Shown here in pieces: positions 1-6,599 of a DNA stretch of 15,222 bases. This DNA is from Candidatus Fermentibacterota bacterium (GTDB lineage: Bacteria; JAFGKV01): contig JAFGKV010000090.1 in NCBI GenBank assembly GCA_016928395.1, positions 1 through 15,222 of the forward strand, read 5' to 3'. A model generated the notes under the pieces. It did not search any database. It saw only the letters and a list, made by a program, of their open reading frames with translations, and was not told where the DNA came from. Positions within the stretch are counted from its first letter, which is position 1. Every line of letters starts with the position of its first letter. The translations under genes were made by a program, and so were the position numbers.

Positions 1-183
1 ACGAAGCCCGACCCTCCAGAGCGATTAGGGGACAGGGTAGCTTTCCCGAATACGGGGACGACCTCTGCGTCGTCCGTAGGGTTTCGCACGAGGCTATTCT
101 GATGAACTTACAGGTTACGGATTGGGGCATGATGCGCTCAACCGCACAGACTCCGGTGCCCTGCGCCCTCAGAGGCCCGACTG

Positions 184-224
184 AACCCTGAACCCTGAGC
201 CCAGCTCGCGAAGCGAGCCGAACC
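184..224 (+). repeat. 41-nt intergenic element, copy 1
   Basis: The element begins with AACCCTGAACCC (184-195) and ends with CGAAGCGAGCCGAACC (209-224). A second copy at 6458-6498 has the identical 12-nt opening. It also has a 14/16 match to the closing block, with the same 25-nt offset between the two blocks; the interior differs. Both copies lie on the + strand upstream of a gene start. The inverted repeat GCTCGC-gaa-GCGAGC (204-218) sits in the 3' half of this copy and is broken in copy 2. Confidence 0.6.
204..218. other. Small hairpin GCTCGC-gaa-GCGAGC
   Basis: This is a perfect 6-bp stem with a 3-nt loop inside the 41-nt element. No T-tract follows it, so it is not a canonical terminator. 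Its role is unknown. Confidence 0.4.
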
Positions 225-265
225 GTGAATCCTTCCACCTGAACGCCGCGGCCTCCCACGCCGCC

Positions 266-269
266 GGAG
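266..269 (+). promoter_or_regulatory. Ribosome binding site deciding the phosphatase start
   Basis: GGAG at 266-269 is 7 nt before the ATG at 277 but only 1 nt before the in-frame ATG at 271. Spacing therefore favours the second ATG. Confidence 0.6.
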
Positions 270-276
270 CATGACC

Positions 277-768
277 ATGGAACCTGGCTCGCACTTCCTG
301 ACGTGGATTGTCCCACGCGGCATAGCCGCCATGGCGTGGCCCACCGAGATCGAGATCGCTCAACTTCGCGGATACGGCGTGACCTCGGTGCTCTCATTGA
401 CGGAGGAAGCGGCCTGCATCGGCGGATGGGTCACCGACAATGGCCTCCGGTGGCTGCATCTTCCCATCGAGGACTTCGCCGCTCCGTCGATGGTTCAGGT
501 TGCCGAGGCAGTAGGCTTCATCTCTGAAGAGGCGCGGCGTGGGAACGCTGTTGCCGTGCATTGTGGCGCCGGGCTCGGGCGAACCGGCACCATCATTGCC
601 TGCTACCTCGTGGCTACAGGGATGCCCCCGGAAGTCGCGATAGCCCGCGTTCGGGCAGCCAGGCCCGGGTCCATCGAGACGGCAGCCCAGGAGGAGCGCG
701 TGCGGGGGTACGCGTCTCACCTCATGGCGGAACGGAGCGATCCGTTGTTCTCAGCGAAGGGAGCCTGA
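277..768 (+). CDS. VHZ/DUSP23-like dual-specificity protein phosphatase
   Basis: A 163-aa cytoplasmic cysteine phosphatase, expected to hydrolyse phosphate esters on proteins or small molecules. The P-loop signature H-C-x5-R-T is clear, with nucleophile Cys96 and Arg102 in HCGAGLGRTGT (residues 95-105). Asp66 in the I-E-D-F segment is the likely general acid. The later A-R-P-G-S-I-E-T-x-x-Q-E block (128-139) is characteristic of the atypical DUSP23/VHZ subgroup rather than of tyrosine phosphatases in general. The length is right for a single compact domain, with no signal peptide or membrane segment. I chose ATG 277 over ATG 271 because of the ribosome binding site spacing. The gene stands alone on the + strand and converges with the minus-strand operon, ending 116 nt from that operon's last stop. 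Its physiological substrate cannot be inferred. Confidence 0.9.
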   Translation: MEPGSHFLTWIVPRGIAAMAWPTEIEIAQLRGYGVTSVLSLTEEAACIGGWVTDNGLRWLHLPIEDFAAPSMVQVAEAVGFISEEARRGNAVAVHCGAGLGRTGTIIACYLVATGMPPEVAIARVRAARPGSIETAAQEERVRGYASHLMAERSDPLFSAKGA

Positions 769-884
769 GCCCGCTGGATGGTGCCCGTATCGGCCGGTCA
801 TAGACTCCCTGACAGAAGTGATTCTCTGCCGTGACAGGGCGACGTGAACCGGGAAGCTCTGCCGCCTGACACGGCCCGAAACCA

Positions 885-1514
885 CTAGAGTATGGCCGGC
901 TCGATAGAACCCGGCACGATGACTGATCTGATGGTCGCCACAAACCGGTAGAACTCAGGGCGCCGCACAAGGCGCTTTCGCCGGGCCAGACCCGCGAAGA
1001 GGTTCAGCCGCAACCCTCTGCTGATCTCGATCTGAACTCCCCGCCCGAGACGGCCGCGGTTGCAGATGTTTCTTGGGTGAACGCCTGAATGAAGGGCATA
1101 GTCATGAGCCGCGCGGAATTCCGCAGCATTCAAGGCCTTGATGAGCCTTTCCACGGGCTCCTCGGCTAGGCCGGACACCATTACCACGGTGTCGTCGCTC
1201 TCACAGCCATGGACCGCCACCACCGTGTCTGACTCTGCTGCGACCTCGAGGCATAGAGGGTCGTCGAATCGGGTGCTGGCGATGTGAAGGATGCCGTTGT
1301 TGCGGGGCTTGATCCCCTCAAAGACGTAGAAAGAGAGATCATCACCGGCGATGGCGCGAGCCAGTTCGCCGGTGCCCGGCTCAATACCGCCGCCATGGAT
1401 GGCGACCAGTGCCGTCGTCGATGCCCGCAGACCCATATCCCTGCTGAAGTCATATCCTTCCACTTCCCGCGATGAGAGGTCGCGGAATGATCGATAGGCA
1501 TCGCGCACGCTCAC
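885..1514 (-). CDS. Poly-gamma-glutamate hydrolase (PghP/YmaC-like) family protein
   Basis: A 209-aa protein resembling the zinc-dependent poly-gamma-glutamate hydrolases known from phages and bacteria. Those enzymes cut gamma-linked polyglutamate and share a carboxypeptidase-like fold. The diagnostic segment is A-I-H-G-G-G-I-E-P-G-T-G-E (38-50), giving candidate zinc ligands His40 and Glu45. His102 in A-V-H-G-C is the probable third ligand, and Glu163 in Q-I-E-I-S is a possible catalytic acid. The start is GTG at 1514: a GGAGG on the minus strand (1522-1526) lies 7 nt before it. No signal peptide is visible, so it should act in the cytoplasm, unlike the released phage enzyme. It is the last gene of the four-gene minus-strand run, 42 nt after the PPK2 gene. 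The substrate in a non-capsulated bacterium is uncertain; another gamma-glutamyl compound is possible. Confidence 0.85.
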   Translation of the reverse strand: MSVRDAYRSFRDLSSREVEGYDFSRDMGLRASTTALVAIHGGGIEPGTGELARAIAGDDLSFYVFEGIKPRNNGILHIASTRFDDPLCLEVAAESDTVVAVHGCESDDTVVMVSGLAEEPVERLIKALNAAEFRAAHDYALHSGVHPRNICNRGRLGRGVQIEISRGLRLNLFAGLARRKRLVRRPEFYRFVATIRSVIVPGSIEPAIL

Positions 1515-1556
1515 ACCGCAACCTCCGTCACTGGGAACCGAGCAGATGTCAGGCGC

Positions 1557-2360
1557 TCACTCAATAACGATGGCGGCAGGATCAAAGGCCGGTTTCGGAT
1601 ACTCCATGCCCAGGCCCTCCAAAGTGTGCAGCACAACGGTGGCTACCGCGATGTTCCGGTACCACTTGCGGTTTGCGGGAATGATGTACCAGGGCGCGTG
1701 CTTTGTGCTGGTCTTTGAGAGGGCATCCTCGTAGGCCCGCACATACTCCGGCCACAGCTTCCGCTCCTTTAGGTCTGCCGTGTTGAACTTCCACCGCTTG
1801 GCGGGTTCATCGATGCGCGCCTGGAACCGCTCCTTCTGTTCGGCGAGATCGATATGGAGGAAGAACTTCAGGATGGTGGTGCCCTCCTCCGCGAGAATGC
1901 GTTCGAAGGCGTTGATTCGTTCGTAGCGCTTAGACCACACCGATTCGGGCATCAACGACCGCACTCGGACCACCAGCACATCCTCGTAATGGCTCCTGTT
2001 GAACACGGCAATCTCGCCGTGCCTTGGGGTCTGCTTGTGGATTCTCCACAGGAAGTCGTGGGCCAGTTCCTCGGGTGTCGGCACCTTGAAGCTGGCAACG
2101 CGAACCCCCTGGGGATTCAAGGGACCGAACACCGATCTGATGGTGCCGTCTTTTCCACCCGTGTCCATGGCCTGCAAGACAACGAGCACACGATGCCGGT
2201 TCTCGGCATAGAGCACCTCCTGCAGTTCCTCAAGACGCGCTACGAGCTTCGCCAGGTGATCCCGCCCCTCCTTCTTGCCGCCGTCGAAGGCGCCGCTGTC
2301 GCGGGGGTCGTGGGTGCTCAGGTCAACGAGGCTCTTTGGTTTGACGAGATACCGTTTCAT
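1557..2360 (-). CDS. PPK2-family polyphosphate:nucleotide phosphotransferase
   Basis: A 267-aa cytoplasmic kinase that moves phosphate between polyphosphate and nucleotides. The family includes AMP- and ADP-phosphorylating members. Walker A is M-D-T-G-G-K-D-G-T (65-73). The conserved F-N-R-S-H-Y-E-D-V-L-V block (120-130) and the lid-type R-I-D-E-P-A-K-R-W-K-F block (182-192) follow in the expected order, as does Y-I-I-P-A-N-R-K-W-Y-R-N (225-236). Length and motifs fit the single-domain group annotated as polyphosphate:nucleotide phosphotransferase. An upstream in-frame start would add 13 residues. I prefer the ATG at 2360, because AAGGAG (minus strand, 2371-2376) lies 10 nt before it and the family N-terminus begins there. 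It sits 40 nt after the unfamiliar 263-aa gene and 42 nt before the PghP-like gene. Whether it mainly makes NTPs from polyphosphate or the reverse cannot be read from sequence. Confidence 0.93.
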   Translation of the reverse strand: MKRYLVKPKSLVDLSTHDPRDSGAFDGGKKEGRDHLAKLVARLEELQEVLYAENRHRVLVVLQAMDTGGKDGTIRSVFGPLNPQGVRVASFKVPTPEELAHDFLWRIHKQTPRHGEIAVFNRSHYEDVLVVRVRSLMPESVWSKRYERINAFERILAEEGTTILKFFLHIDLAEQKERFQARIDEPAKRWKFNTADLKERKLWPEYVRAYEDALSKTSTKHAPWYIIPANRKWYRNIAVATVVLHTLEGLGMEYPKPAFDPAAIVIE

Positions 2361-2400
2361 GAGGCCTTGTCTCCTTCTGCGGTGAGTACGTGGGTACAAG

Positions 2401-3192
2401 TCACAAGGTACAGGCTGGATCCCCCAGGGCGCGAGGTTGCAGGCTCACAGCGGCCACTCTTCGCTCGGAGTTCTCGACTGACGGTTGGCGCGTCTGGGCC
2501 GGCCGATGCATGACCGGTAGTCCCCAGCTGTGGGAAAAGCTGTCGAGCCTGCTCCCCAAGGCGGCATGAGCCGGCGTTGCGGCCAGGAAGAAGGCTACCC
2601 GGGGAGTCCAGGTAGCGGAAAGGGATGCGGTCGGCACCCGACAGGCGAACTCCTCCAACGTGTGTCCGATGAAGTCGCGGCGAGGACGGCGAGGGAAGTA
2701 CTGGAACACCAGCGCTGAATGGTCACGGTCGACGGTCTCGACGATCTCGCTCCAGTATACATACTGGCGTGATCGAAGGCTTCCATGACGGATCGACGGA
2801 ACCTCGATGCCCATGTCGGGATCGAAGAAGACCAGATCCGCATCGGGGAACCGGGCCAGCGTCTTTTGGAACGCGCAGTGTCGGGCCTCCGCAGCCACGG
2901 GAACCATGGCGGCGTCGAAGGCTGCGCCCGGGAGGATCTCGCTCCCCTCCACCGCGGCGACCGATCGACGTCCGTTTTCCACCAGAGTGCCCATCAGGCC
3001 GAAGAGCTCGGGGTCCAGCACCGCATAGCGGGCGGGACGGGCGAGATACCCGACGAGGGCACCGTCAGACCGGCCATCGTCGGGCGTCAGCATCCACCAC
3101 ACCCCACACCGGATGCCCCCCGGCAGGATCAAGGCGCGCAGAAGCCCGTACTTGTGGAAGTCATTGATGTCGCCTGCGTACTGGTCTTTCAC
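2401..3192 (-). CDS. Conserved hypothetical protein, D-I-N-D-x3-K-Y-G-L-L-R N-terminus
   Basis: A 263-aa soluble protein of no function I can name. The opening K-D-Q-Y-A-G-D-I-N-D-F-H-K-Y-G-L-L-R (2-19) is a recurring signature of uncharacterised bacterial proteins. A later D-L-V-F-F-D-P-D-M-G-I-E stretch (119-130) looks like a Rossmann-type acidic/DPxx motif. That would fit a nucleotide- or SAM-binding fold such as a methyltransferase or a TcmP-like protein. The link is by motif shape only. The GTG start at 3192 has AGGG about 5 nt upstream and lies 12 nt after the stop of the preceding secreted-protein gene, so the two are probably co-transcribed. The last ~35 residues, after H-S-W-G-L-P, are low in conservation character and may be read-through into former spacer. 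Spurious ORFs cover it on the opposite strand. Confidence 0.75.
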   Translation of the reverse strand: MKDQYAGDINDFHKYGLLRALILPGGIRCGVWWMLTPDDGRSDGALVGYLARPARYAVLDPELFGLMGTLVENGRRSVAAVEGSEILPGAAFDAAMVPVAAEARHCAFQKTLARFPDADLVFFDPDMGIEVPSIRHGSLRSRQYVYWSEIVETVDRDHSALVFQYFPRRPRRDFIGHTLEEFACRVPTASLSATWTPRVAFFLAATPAHAALGSRLDSFSHSWGLPVMHRPAQTRQPSVENSERRVAAVSLQPRALGDPACTL

Positions 3193-3204
3193 CGATCCCT
3201 AGCC

Positions 3205-5901
3205 TCACGGCAACGCGAAATCGTGCTCGCCCACAGGCTGTGAGAGGTCGGATGAGTCAGCCCCGGCATAGGCTCGCACCCAGTAGCGGACGTTCTCATC
3301 AACGTCGCCTACTCCGTGGGAGCTGGCATAGGAGAGCCCCGTTATCACGCTCACGGGCACGGGAGACGGGGAACCGGCAAGACTGCCACGGAACACCCCG
3401 TAGGATGCGGCGCCGGCCACGGCCTCCCATGAGAAGCCCAACTGCCCACCCACGATGGCGACGCCGTCAGGATCGATCACCGGGGCTGCTAGTCCGCCCA
3501 GATCGTGCACCAGAATGCTCAGCACGATGGCATCATCTGCCGGCCCCCGCTGATCCGAATCACCGAACCAGCAGAACTCATCCTGACGAAGCCCGAAGTG
3601 CTCGCTGAAGGCCGTGTCGGCGCCTACCTGGGGCGCGTGGATCTGGAAGACTGTCGCATGGGATTGGTATGGGAGCACCGCGGCTCCCAGGGGGGAGACC
3701 GTGGCCGAATTCACCCAGCCGGGGTGGGCGAAGGCGCTGGCGCGGCCCCGGGAAACCGTGGTGGCAAGCAGGGTCGACGTGTCCCAACTGCACTGGCCGG
3801 TGTTGGCCAGTTCGAGAGTCACCGTGGCAGAGGAGCCTTCGTTCAGGGTCGAGGGATAGCTCAGTGATTCGACGGAGGCGCCATAGCCATCGCGGGGACC
3901 GCCGGGGGTGATGGCCAGATAGGTCCCCGATGCCCACCCGGCGTCGAATCCCGGCACATTGCAGAGTTGCAGCTCATGCCATGACCCGGAGGAGGAGAGT
4001 ATTGCGAAGTGCTGGCCCTCGGCCACGGTCGTGATGATGCCATACCCGGTGCCCGGCCCTTCACGCAGATTGAGGGCGGGCGTGGTGACCCTCGCAATGG
4101 AGGTGGCCTGGCTTCCCTCCAGATAGCCATTGGCGCTGGTGGAGCCCCCCAGGGCCCACCCGCCATGGACTCCGGTGCCGGATGGGATGTGGAAGTGATA
4201 CCAGCCGTCATGGGCGCAGGTCGAGGCAAAGCGCTGGCCTCCGGTGATGGTGGTGATGATGGCCTCCGAGATCGAGGGTCCCTGGCGTACATTCAGCGTG
4301 GTGACGCCGTCCTTGACTCTGACGATCCACGGCGCCACCGGCTCTTCCTCGATGACCCAGTCGAAGCGCATGGGAACATAGGAACTGAGAGCGCTCAAGG
4401 TGTACGCACGGTAGCTGACGCGCCAGTCGTAGGCAGAGGCTTCCATGGTCAGTACCATGCCGGGCGGATTGTCCTCCGCACAGAGGCGGACATGGCTTGA
4501 CACCAGGTTCAGGCAGTCGCCTCGACGCATCTCGCCGAATGATCCTAGCTGGGCCGCGATCTGTGAAAGGGTCGCCGTGCCATACTTCTGGCTGGTGTTC
4601 CAGCACCGGCTGACGAACCCGGAGCAGTCGACGCCGATGCAGTACAGGTCGGTCCAGCTTACGCTCTCCGTGTAGTCGTCACCGCACTTCTTGCCCAGGG
4701 GCACGCCGGCCGCAAAGGTCGACGTGCTGGTGAACCCGCCCCATTTGTACGGCACCTTCTGCTTCGCGCCGACGGTCACCCAGGCCGGAGTCCGGACAGA
4801 GCTGCCGTCGGGCAGTTGTTGGATCCCGCTGGTGATGTTGCCGGAACTCGCAGACCACTGGAGGTTCACGAAGGCCCGCGCATTGAGCATCATTTGGGAG
4901 CGGGAGAGCGGCGCCTCGTCACGGGTGCCAAAGCCTGGGCTATCCGCAACCGAGGGCAGATGATCGTTGAGGTGATAGGGCTCTTCGAGGAAGACGGGAA
5001 ACGCGAGGCCCTGGTCGTGCAGCCTGGCCGAGTCCGCGGCGAAAAGATGGAGGCCCCGGGGCGAAGAGACCAGCCCGTACAGCGTATCGTGGACGACGAG
5101 GAACGAGTGGGGCAGCCAGGTGAAGTATACCCGAGGAACGGGAACAAGGCGCAGGGCATCGCCCTCCAGAGGCGCGAACACCAGCACCTGGCGGGCCTGA
5201 ATGGGCGTAGGGGACAGGATCACATCCACCAGCAGGATGCAGGTGCCGCCGGCTGTGCCGAGGAGCTCGACCGAGCCGACCTCGAAGGGCAGCGTGATGC
5301 CGGAGCGTTGCAGGGAACCCCGAGCGATGCCCAGCGTACGGGGGGCTTGGCGAATGACTTGGATCTGCCCGGCGTCCATGAGCTCCATCTCTTCCGGAGG
5401 GAGGACGCGGCCGTGGCGGGTCAAGCGGAAGGCCCGTGCCCGTTCGTCTACGGCCATGACCTCACCGTCGTTCCAGATCAGCCGCTGGATCGTATGGAAC
5501 GGAACACCATCAAGGGGCGTTCGCCGAAAGGAGTCTCCCCAGGTGCCCAGATGCAGGGCATCGCCGTCCCACAGGGCAATCTCGCTGCCCTGCAGTGCAA
5601 CGCGCTCGGCCCAGGGGGGAGTCGCCATGACCTGGACGGGCCGGCCACCGATCAGATCGAAGGCCTGCAGCAGGGATTGTTCTCTGTCCAGCAGGACATA
5701 TCGGGTCGAGCCGTCGGACTCCCAGGGCACGATGGCAAAATCGGTGGGACCAAAGCAGCCGGACGGCTCCAGTCTATAGCCGGCGTGTCCTGGGCCGCTG
5801 CCCCAGGGAATGAAGAGGATCTCATCAAACGGCCACGCGGGCGCAGGATGACCACACACCCCCAAGGCTATCACAAGGGTGAAGAGAAGGAGCCGGTTCA
5901 T
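3205..5901 (-). CDS. Secreted multidomain NlpC/P60-SH3b-NBR1-FN3 protein, probable cell-wall hydrolase
   Basis: An 898-aa exported protein, first gene of the minus-strand operon. Residues 1-23 form a signal peptide (M-N-R, hydrophobic core, cut near A-P-A-W). Residues ~40-330 are a beta-rich region with repeating V-L-D/A-V-D motifs, possibly a propeller. Residues ~335-515 carry an NlpC/P60-type cysteine amidase: Y-K-W-G-G (385-389), catalytic D-C-S-G-F (Cys426) and H470. Two bacterial SH3 domains follow (L-N-V-R-Q-G-P, 536-542; L-N-L-R-E-G-P, 610-616). Then come an NBR1-like Ig domain (N-T-G-Q-C-S-W, 700-706) and a final FN3 domain (~805-890). The chain ends in V-G-E-H-D-F-A-L-P. The predicted role is peptidoglycan peptide cleavage or surface adhesion in the periplasm or outside the cell. 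The start is ATG 5901, preceded by GGAG. An in-frame ATG 54 codons upstream would bury the signal peptide, so I reject it. Confidence 0.87.
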   Translation of the reverse strand: MNRLLLFTLVIALGVCGHPAPAWPFDEILFIPWGSGPGHAGYRLEPSGCFGPTDFAIVPWESDGSTRYVLLDREQSLLQAFDLIGGRPVQVMATPPWAERVALQGSEIALWDGDALHLGTWGDSFRRTPLDGVPFHTIQRLIWNDGEVMAVDERARAFRLTRHGRVLPPEEMELMDAGQIQVIRQAPRTLGIARGSLQRSGITLPFEVGSVELLGTAGGTCILLVDVILSPTPIQARQVLVFAPLEGDALRLVPVPRVYFTWLPHSFLVVHDTLYGLVSSPRGLHLFAADSARLHDQGLAFPVFLEEPYHLNDHLPSVADSPGFGTRDEAPLSRSQMMLNARAFVNLQWSASSGNITSGIQQLPDGSSVRTPAWVTVGAKQKVPYKWGGFTSTSTFAAGVPLGKKCGDDYTESVSWTDLYCIGVDCSGFVSRCWNTSQKYGTATLSQIAAQLGSFGEMRRGDCLNLVSSHVRLCAEDNPPGMVLTMEASAYDWRVSYRAYTLSALSSYVPMRFDWVIEEEPVAPWIVRVKDGVTTLNVRQGPSISEAIITTITGGQRFASTCAHDGWYHFHIPSGTGVHGGWALGGSTSANGYLEGSQATSIARVTTPALNLREGPGTGYGIITTVAEGQHFAILSSSGSWHELQLCNVPGFDAGWASGTYLAITPGGPRDGYGASVESLSYPSTLNEGSSATVTLELANTGQCSWDTSTLLATTVSRGRASAFAHPGWVNSATVSPLGAAVLPYQSHATVFQIHAPQVGADTAFSEHFGLRQDEFCWFGDSDQRGPADDAIVLSILVHDLGGLAAPVIDPDGVAIVGGQLGFSWEAVAGAASYGVFRGSLAGSPSPVPVSVITGLSYASSHGVGDVDENVRYWVRAYAGADSSDLSQPVGEHDFALP

Positions 5902-6004
5902 GAGAGCTCCGCATGGTGGGTGATGAATGCCAGTCAGATCGAAGGCCATGAACGTACACAAGAGCCAGGGCCGGCGCCAGGGTTGAGCGGGCGGAGCCAG
6001 TCGG

Positions 6005-6024
6005 CAATTGGCAGTAGCCAGTTG
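6005..6024. other. Inverted repeat CAATTGGC-agta-GCCAGTTG
   Basis: This 8-bp stem has one T-G wobble when read on the + strand and a 4-nt loop. It sits about 100 nt upstream of the secreted NlpC/P60 gene start. It could be an operator or a remnant of a spacer repeat; nothing decides between these. Confidence 0.35.
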
Positions 6025-6105
6025 TATCCTGCCGGCAGTCCCCGGCCTTGTTCGAGAGAACATGCAGAACTCGTAGACGCACTCGCGCTGAGTGGCCAGC
6101 TCGTC

Positions 6106-6150
6106 GATAACGATTGCGATTACGACACCGATAGCGAGACCGACCCCGAA
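6106..6150. repeat. Degenerate hexamer tract (GAx NNC)n
   Basis: Seven successive 6-nt units have the form GA[TCG]-NN[C], running GATAAC, GATTGC, GATTAC, GACACC, GATAGC, GAGACC, GACCCC. On the + strand this would encode alternating Asp/Glu and any residue. No gene surrounds it, so it is a spacer repeat rather than a coding domain. Confidence 0.55.
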
Positions 6151-6158
6151 CCGCCGGC

Positions 6159-6182
6159 GGGCGACCAGGGGCGGTCGCCCCT
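6159..6182. other. Two overlapping, mutually exclusive hairpins
   Basis: GGGCGACC (6159-6166) can pair with GGTCGCCC (6173-6180) around AGGGGC. Alternatively AGGGGCG (6167-6173) can pair with CGCCCCT (6176-6182) around GT. Both stems are perfect and share bases. Elements of the form GGGGCGACCGCCCCT recur in spacers of some uncultivated bacteria. Confidence 0.5.
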
Positions 6183-6217
6183 ACGAAGCAACGGTTCCGT
6201 GCAGCTGGACCGTAGGA

Positions 6218-6231
6218 GGGCCTTCAGGCCC
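6218..6231. other. Hairpin GGGCCT-tc-AGGCCC
   Basis: A perfect 6-bp stem with a 2-nt loop, inside GTAGGAGGGCCTTCAGGCCC. No T-tract is present. It looks like another dispersed spacer palindrome. Confidence 0.45.
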
Positions 6232-6264
6232 GACAGGGGTGGCGTGTCGCGGCTGAAGCTGTCG

Positions 6265-6294
6265 AGTGAGGAGAGAGGAGTGAGGAGTGAGGAG
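6265..6294. repeat. GTGAGGA-type direct repeat
   Basis: Purine-only units GAGTGAG, GAGAGAG, GAGTGAG and GAGTGAG follow one another. This makes a short strand-biased tract between the palindromes and the TCCA array. Confidence 0.5.
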
Positions 6295-6340
6295 ATGGGG
6301 CGGCAGTCAGCCTCGCGCAGTATTCAGAATCCAGAAGGCC

Positions 6341-6450
6341 CATTCGTCCATTCGTCCATCCATTCATCCACTCATCCACTCGTCCATTCATCCACTCATC
6401 CACTCGTCCATTCATCCATCCTTCCATCCTTCCATCCTTCCATCCTTCCA
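6341..6450. repeat. TCCA-based tandem repeat array (~110 nt)
   Basis: A period-4/8 array is built from TCCA with variable next tetramers (TTCG, TTCA, CTCA, CTCG, TCCT). It contains an exact 24-nt tandem duplication (6367-6390 and 6391-6414). Four perfect copies of the 8-mer TCCATCCT (6415-6446) plus a partial unit follow. All cytosine/thymine-rich bases are on the + strand. Frames on both strands stay open across it, giving false proteins of repeated E-W-M-N-G or H-S-S-I type. Confidence 0.9.
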
Positions 6451-6457
6451 GTATTCC

Positions 6458-6498
6458 AACCCTGAACCCCGTCAACTGAGAGCGAAACGAGCCGAGCC
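6458..6498 (+). repeat. 41-nt intergenic element, copy 2
   Basis: It opens with AACCCTGAACCC (6458-6469) and closes with CGAAACGAGCCGAGCC (6483-6498). The block order and spacing are the same as in copy 1 at 184-224. It lies about 100 nt before the AHSA1-like gene, on the same strand as that gene. Confidence 0.6.
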
Positions 6499-6552
6499 CC
6501 GTACTCAGCCCATCGTCAGCATTGCACCGCGGAACGCACGCGCTTTCTTCGT

Positions 6553-6569
6553 ACGGTTGTGTGAACCGT
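6553..6569. promoter_or_regulatory. Inverted repeat ACGGTT-gtgtg-AACCGT with T-run
   Basis: A perfect 6-bp stem with a 5-nt loop is followed by a run of five T (6569-6573). It lies 30 nt upstream of the AHSA1-like ATG. It could be a weak intrinsic terminator for any upstream + strand transcript, or an operator in the leader of this gene. Confidence 0.4.
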
Positions 6570-6599
6570 TTTTCCCTACGGGATTGCAGAGGAGCGCTC

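Larger units (their letters stand above)
1..270. other. Spacer upstream of the phosphatase gene
   Basis: I find no convincing coding region here; the reading frames on either strand are short and low in quality. It contains the AACCCTGAACCC element and the small hairpin listed separately. I see no recognisable promoter. The upstream neighbour lies outside the window, so it is unknown whether the phosphatase has its own promoter. Confidence 0.5.
5902..6599. other. 698-nt repeat-rich spacer between divergent genes
   Basis: No believable gene lies here. A long + strand frame runs from 4816 to 6465, but it is antisense to the NlpC/P60 gene and ends in tandem repeats. The spacer must contain promoters for both flanking genes, yet I find no clear -35/-10 pair. 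It holds seven distinct repeat or hairpin elements, listed individually. Several look like the short-period sequences that accumulate in spacers of some uncultivated lineages. Confidence 0.7.

Noticed and set aside
6341-6450. CRISPR array
   Set aside because: Units are contiguous 4-24 nt repeats without unique spacers.
4816-6465. A 549-codon open frame on the + strand
   Set aside because: It lies antisense to the NlpC/P60 gene, has no domain signals or binding site, and its end is translated tandem repeat (H-S-S-I/T-H-P-L type). It is a GC-driven shadow.
6485-6570. Group II intron domain V-like words (GAGCCG ... CGTACGGTT)
   Set aside because: The spacing is about 60 nt instead of the compact 34-nt domain, and there is no bulge/tetraloop pattern or reverse transcriptase nearby.
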